Assembly (NCBI GenBank): GCA_008477525.1
Contig: SPDT01000001.1
Span: 868,001 to 932,000, forward strand
DNA: 64,000 nucleotides
Origin: Hypomyces perniciosus
Lineage: Eukaryota; Ascomycota; Sordariomycetes; Hypocreales; Hypocreaceae
Direction of reading: 5' to 3'
The stretch's first letter is position 1; every line of letters begins with the position of its first letter. The notes under the pieces were generated by a model. The model was not told the DNA's origin and made no database searches. It saw only the letters and a list, made by a program, of their open reading frames with translations. Shown here in pieces: positions 55,508 through 64,000 of the stretch. Both the position numbers and the translations under genes were made by a program.

Positions 55508-56730
55508 CTATGCAAAGAAGTCAAAGTCCTCTTGAAAATATAGCGGATGTACCCCATCGGTCAGACCCAACAGGTGCATCCTCCACTTATCCCAGAAGGC
55601 GAAGCCTAGCAGGCGGAAAGAGTCGAACTTGACACCGGCGATGGGCGAGTCATTACCCATCGTAACGGATCTAAAATATCTCATGCCAACAGATTCTAGC
55701 TTCAGGGCGTCCTCGGTCTGGCCCCAGTGAAAGGCGTCATTGCATACTGGACGATTGACTGGTTTGCCATCCTCTGGTACAGGGGAACCTTTCTCCAATC
55801 GATGAAACTTGTTGTTACGGCGAAAGCCATACAAAACCCAAGTGTACTCTTTTGGCTTTGGCAACGGCGTTATCCATCTGGCACTCGCCAGTGGCCGGGG
55901 CAATCGGTAGTATATGTTCTTCGTCGCGTCCCCAAGCGTTCTCAAATACAGCATTGCAGACTTGACCTCCTCTGCTTTACCAAGGACAAGGCCAGGATTC
56001 TCAATCAAGTCCACCGGGTCCATTGTGCTTAGCATCTCGACAGCTTCATTCGACCAGCCTATTGTGTCCGCCTTGTCTACAACCAGACATTGCACTTCAC
56101 CCGTCAGCTGAATGATCCACATGGCACGCAATCAACCCAAATTGGTGGGCGTACCGACGAACTTGCGGTCACAGGCTGGAACCCAGTCCCCGTTCGGACC
56201 ATATGAATGTGTGTAGTGAGGCGTAGGATCAAAAGCGTGCAACGGCCTGAAGCTCGGGTCTCTCAGCCGTTCTAGGCAAGATGCCAAACATGACTGCGAT
56301 AGAGCAGAGATATGGTATGCTGTTGTGACGACGGACCGAAGTACCGCCACAGACACGATGGAGGCCGGCAGAGTTTCAGGGCCGAGGGAAATGAATGCTG
56401 CGTCTGGTGGTTCAGAAAAGGGAATCTGGCCGCGCATAAATTGGAGATGGAATTCGTCTAGATTCCGAAAAGGAAGGGCCTCTGAGCGCGCAAGGATGAC
56501 TCCGCGTACGAGTTCTTGGATTTTTGGTGGCAGTATGGAGTTCGGACTGGAAAGAATGCCTTCGGTAATGGCGAGAGCACGGCTGTTGAATAGACGCCAT
56601 GCGTGTGGTGATGCCCTCAGGAGGTTCCAGAGCGTGTCAAGGCTGGGAAGGCTGGTGACGATTGGAAGCAGGATCTCAGGTGCTAGCAGCTCCAGAGAAG
56701 CTGGCTGGTCAGGCCAACTGGACCTCCTCT
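55508..56730 (-). pseudogene. F-box-like gene with one in-frame TGA; start not found
   Basis: One frame on the minus strand reads LAPEILLPIVTSLPSLDTLWNLLRASPHAWRLFNS, an F-box-like motif, then LPPKIQELVRGVILARSEAL and SVAVLRSVVTTAYHISALSQSCLASCLERL. A TGA sits at 56132-56134 and the same frame continues with LRAMWIIQLTGEVQCLVVDKADTIGW and RYFRSVTMGNDSPIAGVKFDSFRLLGFAFWDKWRM to the stop at 55508. No ATG is in frame at the 5' end. A nearby ATG (about 56800) is in another frame, so an intron or indel is needed. Expressed function is doubtful. Confidence 0.62.
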
Positions 56731-57016
56731 GGTCAGACCTCTCACAATAGCAGACAATTCTTCTGACCTCTCTTTGCCTTGCCTAACGCCTCTCTTCATG
56801 CCCCCACACATAACGTAATCTGACATAATGGCTACTCAGTTATGACATGAAAATCCCATTCGAGACATGTTCAGAACAGCAGAAAGAGGGGCCGTGATGT
56901 CATATAATATTCAAGCGGGGAAGCACATTATTATATATAGGGGGCCGGCAGTCCTGTTTAAGAATTAACTCATTAATTACTCAATATCGCCAGACCAAAC
57001 CCTTTAACTCCTAACA
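56731..57016 (+). promoter_or_regulatory. Promoter of the minisatellite-bearing secreted gene
   Basis: The TATA box TTATATATAG at 56931-56940 is about 80 bp upstream of the ATG at 57017. The rest has no coding signal. Confidence 0.5.
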
Positions 57017-57587
57017 ATGCATCTTATCAAAATAGTATATTTCGCTGGCCTTCTCTGTACTGCCGCTGCACGAAGTGATCCTTGTATTAATACGCCAGTG
57101 GACGTAAGAGTATGGCCTATCTCTTATCTTATTTTTCCTTGAGAAATATATTTTAAAAGATTGCTAATGAATGTATCTAATCTATAGCAACATGGAATCA
57201 CTTTTGTAACCTGGGCAGGTTCCAGCCCACCCTTTGGTATCTCTGTTTATCTAAGCGGCGATACATCGGGACTTTCATTAGATACTTTTGGGCCACTAAT
57301 GGACACATGGCTCGAATGGGAGGTACCTTATCCAGCTGGGATGGTCTTACAGTTAGGAGTAATGTAAGTATAGAATTGATCCGATGTTGAAGTGTAAGAG
57401 ATACGCTCTGACACTGAACAGAGATCGCAAGGGCGACTGTGCTCTTTCGGCGCCATTTACTGTGCTGCCATCTACTGTGCAGCCATCTACTGTGCAGCCA
57501 TCTACTGTGCAGCCATCTACTGTGCAGCCATCTACTGTGCAGCCATCTACTGTGCAGCCATCTACTGTGCAGCCATCTACTGTGTAA
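57017..57587 (+). CDS. Secreted Kre9/Knh1-like (PF10342-type) protein with QPSTV repeat tail
   Basis: A likely cell-wall or secreted protein, 142 aa. Exons: 57017-57103, 57188-57363, 57422-57587; 429 nt in frame. The signal peptide MHLIKIVYFAGLLCTAAA is followed by a domain with the family pattern: W-x-G near residue 38 (ITFVTWAGSSPPFGISVYL), an AG near VPYPAGMVLQLGV, and SAPFTV at the end. Then comes PSTV and seven in-frame QPSTV repeats, ending at the stop. The usual Ser/Thr-rich GPI-anchored C-terminus is absent; the gene stops within the repeat, 55 bp before an LTR element. The protein may be truncated or naturally short. Confidence 0.75.
57464..57587 (+). repeat. 15-bp coding minisatellite, about eight units (CAGCCATCTACTGTG)
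   Basis: Nearly perfect tandem copies of 15 bp, each encoding QPSTV (the first unit starts CTG rather than CAG). Length is a multiple of 3, so copy change keeps frame. The last unit runs into TAA. Confidence 0.95.
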
Positions 57588-57636
57588 CCATCTTCGGACT
57601 CGTTATGTCCTTAGACGGATCTTTCAGCCCATGATC

Positions 57637-57641
57637 CGTAT
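57637..57641. repeat. 5-bp target-site duplication, left copy (CGTAT)
   Basis: Directly precedes the 5' LTR and matches CGTAT at 58713-58717. Confidence 0.85.
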
Positions 57642-58712
57642 TGATACACATAAAAGTGTATCCTTCTCTTTCCTTTCCTTTCCTTCCCTTCCCTCATTAT
57701 CCATTTTCACTCCTTCCAGCCCATTGTGTATCATATGGTAGCAATTTCATGATTCCGATCGTGTAACCAGCTTCCGCTGCCAGATACAGCCAAACGCAAC
57801 CAACCAACACCAACCAAGCTGCAACCAGACCTATCTACAATCGACTAAGCCGTCCCTTTTATTAGGCCTGAACGGCAGCTTCAATCTGGCTTGATCAGAC
57901 CTGCCGGATAACGCGTTGGTTGACGATCAATAACACATTTTCCTTTATTCCTTCATTCTTCGGCGTTCAACAACGCGTTTCCTTGCTTCCTTCGCGTTTG
58001 GCGTTATTTATTTCTTCCCATTCGACCGACTTCGTGATGGGCCTATTCGATCAGCTCGATCAGCTCGATCAGCTCGAACAACAGCGGGCCTGGCAGCTCT
58101 ATCAGCAAGATCTACAGCGCCGAACCTGAGGATTGTGCCGCCAGACCTTCCCGTCACGTAATCAGCTATTTCTTCACCTTCAATCGCGCTGCCCAGCTAG
58201 CCCGATCGAATTCAAGCCCATCAGCCGTTCAAGCCACGCGGCTCTATTCGACCTAGCCGACTTGAACAACGCGAATTCGACCGACCTAGCCAACCCGAAC
58301 AACGCGGCCCCGTTCAACGCAGCCCCATTCAACGCGTTCCACCAAGCCAGACCCAATGTTGCTTGGTTCAACCTAGCCGACTTAGACAACACGGCTTCGA
58401 ACAACGCGTTCCTGGAGGCCGGCTATTAAGTCATCACGATCAACGACGCTTACACAACCTAGCCCAATGGCAAGCCGGCTACACTAAGCGTCACATTGAT
58501 CAATACGGCTTCGAACCACCTAGCCGGCTATTAGATAAGGCTGTCAGTCATTATCTTGTTCGGGTTCATCAGTGGCGTGGGAATAACCCGAGGTCGGGTT
58601 AGTTTTCTTTTTTAGGGGGGGCATTTGATACACATAAAAGCGTATCCTTCTCTTTCCTTTCCTTTCCTTTCCTCATTATCCATTTTCACTCCTTCCAGCC
58701 CATTGTGTATCA
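57642..58712 (+). mobile_element. TRIM-like non-autonomous LTR retroelement
   Basis: Bounded by direct repeats of 92 bp (57642-57733) and 87 bp (58626-58712). Each begins TGATACAC and ends GTGTATCA, and the pair is flanked by a perfect CGTAT duplication. The LTRs differ by one C/T transition and the length of a CTTTC tract. A TGGTAGCA tRNA-primer-like site lies 2 bp after the 5' LTR (57736-57743), and a polypurine AGGGGGGGC lies just before the 3' LTR (58614-58622). The interior (892 bp) has no reverse transcriptase or integrase. It holds a short Gln/Asp/Ala/Asn-rich frame with a C2H2/C2HC-like finger remnant. Movement would need an autonomous partner. Confidence 0.88.
58037..58429 (+). pseudogene. 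Internal frame of the LTR element with a finger motif and in-frame TGA
   Basis: Starts MGLFDQLDQLDQLEQQ, stops at TGA 58127-58129, and continues in the same frame as GLCRQTFPSRNQLFLHLQSRC with a run of NNA/DL-rich sequence. If the TGA replaced a Cys codon the motif would be CxxC-x(12)-H-x(5)-C. It resembles a Gag-like or finger remnant of a larger LTR polyprotein; not recognised further. More reading in another frame lies at 58400-58602. Confidence 0.4.
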
Positions 58713-58717
58713 CGTAT
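58713..58717. repeat. 5-bp target-site duplication, right copy (CGTAT)
   Basis: Directly follows the 3' LTR. Confidence 0.85.
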
Positions 58718-59285
58718 GCAGTGTTATCCTGCGCGCTGCCGCTCAGTCTCATCTTTAGTAGGAGAAAACAAAATAAGAGAAAATACTTGTAATGAGCGAG
58801 AAATTTCTGAACACGACTGGTGCCATTGTGACCGAGACATTCGGTGACCTAGAAACATGTTGCATAATGCAAGTCTTGCGCCGCGTTTTACAAGACATCT
58901 GAGTATATGGGAGTGTCTGTGCCTCGTTAAAGAAGCGAGACAAGATCCTAAAAGTTCACTAATGACAAGTAGTAAATGGAGGAGAATAGGTAAATTTGCT
59001 AAGCGCTATATTATTAAAGTGGAATTGAATAAAGTTAAGCTAAAATAATAAAAGGATTATAATGGTTTAATATTAAAAGTTAAATGAAATAATAATAAAA
59101 ATATAAATCAAGTTTAGCTTTTTTATAAATATAATAGTTGAGCTACCTGTTAGTGGGTCCTCTGGAAACCAACTAAAAGGACTTTGCCTTTTAGTTAGGC
59201 ATAAAATTCGTAAGCCACCGCAAAAATCGAGCCACTTTAGCTTTCCCTTTAATTAATTTAATTTACGCTATAATCTCTATATAAC

Positions 59286-60203
59286 TGTTAAAATAACAAG
59301 GTTATACTGAACCTTATTTAGGTGCAGCTTTTAGGAAGCTGCCCTTATACAGTAATAAGGAAATAACTAAGAGTTTACTAGGTAAACAATAAAATAAACA
59401 ATTAAATTATAACTAATCTTGTAGCTAAAAAGCTATAAAATATCTAGTATTTATATAGCTGTTATAAAAGTAATTATAAAATAATACTTTATCTTTTAGA
59501 ATAGTCTTTTAACTTAATAATAAATATATAATAGCAGAATTAAATTTATAGCTATATTTTTATTTTCTATAAAATTCATTTATATATAAAATTACTTAAA
59601 TTAATTTATAGCTATATAAATATGTTAAAAAGGAGGGCTAAAATGCAAGGATTTCTGTGTAATTGGGTAACCCTCCTATTCTGGCTAGACCCAGAATTAG
59701 GCCCGACGCTAGGACCGAGTTCCGGAGGAACTTCGGTGTAAGTCAGGAAATTTCTGTTATCTTGAACGATAACAATTGAGCTAGGACCAGCTACCCCGCC
59801 TACCCTAGACTCAATACAATGGCCATAATGGCCATTGTGAAAAATCTGACCAAAATGGTTTCCCGTTTGTATGGCCGTGAGTCGATTTGACCGATTTTAC
59901 ATACAAATGAATTTTGCGGAAAATAGGAATGCGGCCACGAACCCAATTCTGCCGCCGCACACCTATTATTAGGTCGGAGGACTATTGTAGAAGACAAAGC
60001 TATTGTTCATACAATTCACTTCTACACCAGCCGCACATACACTAGATATTCTATAGCTTCTAGCTATTAGATCGTTTACAATTCAATTGTTCATCCATTG
60101 TTAACCCAACTAGACTCTCAGTTGTTTCCTCATTGCTGCGTTGGGTGCACCTTCCTAGAAGCTGCACTTAAATGAGGTTCAGTATAACCTTGTTATTTTA
60201 ACA
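59286..60203. mobile_element. 0.9-kb element with 57-bp inverted repeats
   Basis: Left arm 59286-59342 and the reverse complement of 60147-60203 match at 53 of 57 positions, three of the four mismatches being transitions. Both start TGTTAAAATAACAAGGTTAT outward to inward. The interior is partly GC-normal and holds the palindrome at 59816-59838. No clear target duplication and no transposase frame. It looks like a MITE-like or decayed TIR element. Confidence 0.65.
59816..59838. repeat. 23-bp perfect palindrome
   Basis: ACAATGGCCAT-A-ATGGCCATTGT, an odd-centred perfect palindrome inside the 57-bp-arm element. Could be a protein site or a hairpin; no function is shown. Confidence 0.8.
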
Positions 60204-60464
60204 AAATAGGAAACCATTTTAATTAGATTTTTTATAATACCTATTATAAATATTATATTAAGTTTAGGGTAAGTAGGGAAGCTGGTTTTAGTTTCATTGT
60301 TATTATTAAGAATAAAAAAGAATTACTAATTTATACTAAAGTTCCTTTAAAACTTAGTCTTAGTATTAGGCTTAAATCTAGGTTTAGCTAGATTAAAAAA
60401 GTTATTTAATTACATTAAAATCATTACTTTTAGCCTTTTTTTTAACACTCCTTTTAAAATAAAT

Positions 60465-63400
60465 TATCAGAGACCCTCTTTAAGGCAGATGCATCGGGCG
60501 AGAGGCTGCGACCTTAGGGAAAAGTAAAGGAGGTTAAAGAGCAGTTACTTAAAGGGAAAATAAATACTTATAAGCAGGTAATAAGCTAGAAATTAATAAT
60601 TAAGTATAGCAGTAGTAGTTTATTAGTCTTTAAAGTTCTATATCTTTAAAGACTATAATTACTTTAATATATATATTTTAGCTTATATAATATTATAAAA
60701 ACCCAGAAACTTTTAATCTTTTAATAAACTACCCCCTTTTTTATAATATTAACTTTAATATTAATAAAAACTTTATATTTAATTAGTTTTTTTTAACTTT
60801 TAATACTTTATTATTATATTAAATGGTAATTATGTTTTATATAAAAAGTTTTTTTAAACTTTAAATTTAAATATTTTAAATATATATTTAATAGCTTAAA
60901 ATGTTTTTAACTTTATAGTTTAAAAGTAAAGTTTTATATAATTGAATTTAAAGGCTAATAAAAAAGTTTTATATAATATATTAAGCTTTTACTATTAATA
61001 TATAAATAATTTACTTTATTTTTATTTTTTTAATTTACTATAATATATATTATATATATCTTTACTTTACTTTTTTTTATAATTTTACTTTTTATTTACT
61101 TTTCTTTTATTTTCGTTTATTTTGTAATTTTTTTAATTTTATAGCTACGTTTTCTATAAATATTTATAAATATTTATTTTTATGAATTAATTTATTATGT
61201 AGTAATAGTTTTTTTTAAATTTAACCTATTTTTATATATTTTCTTTTTCCTTTTATAATAAATATTAATACTTTATAAATTTTCTATAGTTAATTCTTTA
61301 TTATAATTTTTTATTTAATATATTTATAGTTTAGTTTTAAAGCGTAATAGTTATTTCATACTATTTAAAGACATTAATATAATAAACTTATTTTTATTTA
61401 CAGTTAATATTATTAAAATTCTATGATTATTAAAATACCTTTTTTGTAAAATTATTACATGTTTATTAATAAAATGTTATAAACGTATTAAAAATGTAAT
61501 TTAATATGTATTTTAATACAAATATAATTATTAATTACTATTAATTTCCTATAAATACTTTATTTTTTATTTTTATTATTTTAACTTTTTAATTAAATAA
61601 AGTATAAAAAAAACTATTTTAATATCATAATAATAAATATAAGTTTTATATAATTAAAAACTTGAACTTTTTGTATTAATTTATATTATATTAACGATTC
61701 TTAAAAAATATTTGTATTATTTTTTAAATAATAAATTATATAATTTAATTACCTATTAATTTATTAATATATTAAATATAAAATTAAAATAATAAAAATG
61801 AAACACTTTAATTTAATTATTACTTTAAAAGGATAAAAATAAACTTTAAAATACATTAAAATTACATTATATTAATAATTCTTTAAAAAAATAAAAGATT
61901 TTAAAAAGTTCTTTAACTTTATACATTCTTATTCTTATTTCATTTAAAAATACTTTAAAATAGTTGTATTATTAAATAAACATTTAAAAAGATTGACTAT
62001 AGATTTAAACAAAATAATAAAAGCCTTTAATTTAATTAAACTTTAAATAATATTTTATTATATTTACTTTATAAAATATAATATTTAAAAATATAATTAT
62101 AAAATTTATAATCAAAGCCTTTTAATTATTATTAAAATAATAAAAACATAATATTTAAAGTTATAAAGTTTATAAAAGTTTAATATTATTATAAATTATA
62201 CAAACTTTAAATTATAATAAATAGCTACTACATAATAAATAATAAAATTTATTATTGAAAAGAATCTTTTATTCCCTTTAATAATAAACTTTATATATAA
62301 ACCTTTTTTCAAAACTATTTAAGTAATTTAGTTAAATATTTAAGTAAATTTAAAACTTTAAACTTTATTAATTAAACATATTAATAACTATAAATCTTAA
62401 AAGATATTAAAGTATTTATATAAGCCTATAAACTATATATTAAAATAAAGGCTTTATAATCGTTACTATAACGCTTTTTTTAACTATTATTAATTTTATT
62501 TTATACATAATTAAATATGTTTGTTAATTATGTTATATTATTACTTAAATCTAATTGTTATAATATTATATCTAAATATTTATTAATAATAATTTATTAC
62601 CTTATAAAAATATATTATTTAATAAATAGTGCTATTTATATGGATAAAAATTGCTATTTATATAGATAGTCTATGCGCTACCTTTACAAATCTCCCTATA
62701 GCTCCTTACACTCTATAACTTAAACTATAGCAATTATACCGCTACAGTAATATTACTACTATAGTAACATTATTAATGCCATTACAATAATAGATATCCC
62801 TATTAACCCTTTATTAACTTAGTTTAAAGAGATAACTGGCTTTAATCTTATTAAACGCTTTAATTTTAATAGTAAAAACTATAGCTAACTGCAATTGCCT
62901 TTAAAGCTGCTGGATTTGCCTAAACCTAACTATAAAATCCTACCTTTATTATTATCTCTTTTATCTAAGTCTTTTAATAACTTAATCTTTTTCTTGCAGG
63001 ATTTCTTTTTTAATAATAGCGCAGCTATTATTATTAAAAGTAGCTCCTTACCTTATAAAGTAAATGGAACTATAATTAAAATATATTATAAGCTTTATTG
63101 CAATTATTTTAAAAAGCTAACTTTTATAAATACTAGTATATAAAAGCTATTAATATAAAAGATTAACTACCTCTTTAAATTAATAGCGACAGCGATAAAG
63201 AGATTTAACTAAAAGTAGTTTTATTATATTAATTACTATTTATATAATTACCCTGTATCTTTTAACCTTTCTGCTTATATTATATATTATCAGTAAACTT
63301 AAAACTAGCTTACATTTCAATATAACGTCTTTAAATATAAAGCACTTCCTGCCTATAAAATAACTAATATTATTAGAGATTTGAATCCTACTAATTATAT

Positions 63401-63937
63401 ATTTTTTTCATTAAAAAGATATTTATAATAACTGTTAAAAGATCCGTCAAAAAGGTTTTAAAGGCTTTATAGTAACCTAAGCTTAAATTAAATACCTTTA
63501 AGATAGTTATATTTATAACTATATTAAGTTTAGTCCTAATAATAAAATTAAAGGCATTTTCTAAATATATTTATAGTATAAAATAATATAAAAGCAGTTC
63601 TGTAAAATATTAAAATTTAATAATATATATAAAACTAACAGATTTAATATATATCTATTTTAAATAACTAGAATTACTGTTAGGAGACTGGAAGCTCCGG
63701 GGCTCTTGTAATATTATATGGGCCAGAATGCATATATAAAAGCAACTATAGTCCTTAAAGATATAGAACTTTAGAGACTAGTAAACTACTACTGCTATAC
63801 TTGACTATTAGTTGTAGCTTATTACCTGCTTATTAGCATTTATTCCTCCTTTAAATAATTGCTCTTTAACCTCCTTTACTTTTCTTGAAGGTTATAGCCC
63901 CTTTACCTAATTTATTTACTTTAAAGAAACTCTTATA
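60465..63937. mobile_element. About 3.5-kb RIP-degraded element with long terminal inverted repeats
   Basis: Left arm 60465 to about 60730 matches the reverse complement of about 63677-63937. Shared blocks include AAAAGTAAAGGAGGTTAAAG, ATAAGCAGGTAATAAGCTA, AAGTATAGCAGTAGTAGTTT and AAAGTTCTATATCTTTAA. Differences are mostly G/A and C/T; for example a block with GGGGC survives in the right arm (63697-63703) where the left is AT. The interior is AT-saturated, with a faint coding trace at about 62880-63140. Long arms would fit a MULE-like DNA transposon or two inverted repeat copies; no transposase is legible. Confidence 0.7.
62895..63143 (+). pseudogene. Possible coding relic inside the long-TIR element
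   Basis: An 82-codon frame reading LKLLDLPKPNYKILPLLLSL then Asn/Ile/Lys-rich sequence. Its GC is higher than the surroundings and it lies in the right third of the element, so it may be a remnant of the transposon's protein. No family recognised. Confidence 0.25.
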
Positions 63938-64000
63938 CTATTTGTAATAAAAGTAAAAAGACTATTAAAATTAAAGATAACTTTAGCGGCAAATAATTAG

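Larger units (their letters stand above)
58930..64000. other. Very AT-rich, RIP-like repeat region without intact genes
   Basis: From about 58.93 kb to the window end the sequence is dominated by A and T, with a few GC-normal islands (59640-59985, 60470-60545, 62660-63130, 63680-63740). Paired repeats inside differ mainly by C/T and G/A, as expected of RIP. No telomeric TTAGGG array was seen. Open frames such as 62895-63143 have AT-biased residues (Lys/Asn/Ile/Leu/Phe) and are probably transposon relics. Confidence 0.8.

Noticed and set aside
24000..58000. Reading the accessory block as a complete Starship element
   Set aside because: Only a dead DUF3435-like relic in the middle, no intact captain at an edge and no boundary repeats seen.
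59160..59210. Hairpin AACTAAAAGG...CCTTTTAGTT suggesting a MITE end
   Set aside because: Ten-bp arms with a 6-nt loop in AT-rich DNA are not enough; no partner or target duplication.
63700..64000. Possible telomere or subtelomere end
   Set aside because: No TTAGGG/CCCTAA tandem array is present; the sequence continues AT-rich to the edge.
1..64000. CRISPR arrays, bacterial operons, rRNA genes
   Set aside because: None seen. The window is eukaryotic nuclear DNA with spliceosomal introns.

Overview
The window is nuclear DNA from a filamentous ascomycete, most likely order Hypocreales (Metarhizium/Pochonia-like). The evidence is short 45-120 nt GT-AG introns with CTAAC/CTAAT-type branch points, single-copy eukaryotic genes with filamentous-fungal exon structure, fungus-specific families (Zn2Cys6 regulator, NACHT-ankyrin NLR, DUF3435-like recombinase, F-box families), and an AT-rich stretch with C-to-T and G-to-A changes typical of repeat-induced point mutation (RIP). 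The genus is inferred, not shown.

1-24 kb is a conserved housekeeping block. In order: the 3' end of a CLC chloride channel (+), DNA ligase I (-), pyruvate dehydrogenase E1 alpha (-), an F-box/WD40 SCF receptor (-), a ZIP9-like metal transporter (-), an NFKBIL1-like protein (+), a small secreted GPI-like protein (-), the TORC2 subunit Sin1 (-), a PRCC-domain protein (+), and a DUF7582-like protein (-). All are intact or nearly so. Exon joins were worked out by hand and keep frame.

24-58 kb is an accessory block. Intact genes here are a four-exon cysteine-rich peptide that looks like a CS-alpha-beta defensin with eight cysteines, a GMC oxidoreductase, an intron-containing tRNA-Leu(UAA), a Zn2Cys6 regulator, an amino-acid transporter and a Kre9/Knh1-like secreted protein ending in a QPSTV minisatellite. 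Between them lie genes broken by one or a few lesions: a NACHT-ankyrin NLR, a second NLR/ankyrin relic, a hAT transposase, three F-box genes, a TPR gene, a truncated RBR-type ubiquitin ligase and a decayed DUF3435/FluG-like tyrosine recombinase.

57.6-64 kb is repeat territory. A 1.07 kb TRIM-like LTR element with a perfect 5-bp target duplication sits just 3' of the minisatellite gene. From about 58.9 kb the sequence is very AT-rich and holds two inverted-repeat structures: one of 0.9 kb with 57-bp arms, and one of about 3.5 kb with arms of about 265 bp whose copies differ mainly by RIP-type transitions. No intact gene was found there.

Taken together, this is a boundary between a core chromosome segment and a decaying, defence- and transposon-rich compartment, perhaps subtelomeric. 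No telomere repeat is present. The most promising items are the defensin-like gene, the TRIM-like element, the long-TIR element and the DUF3435 relic.
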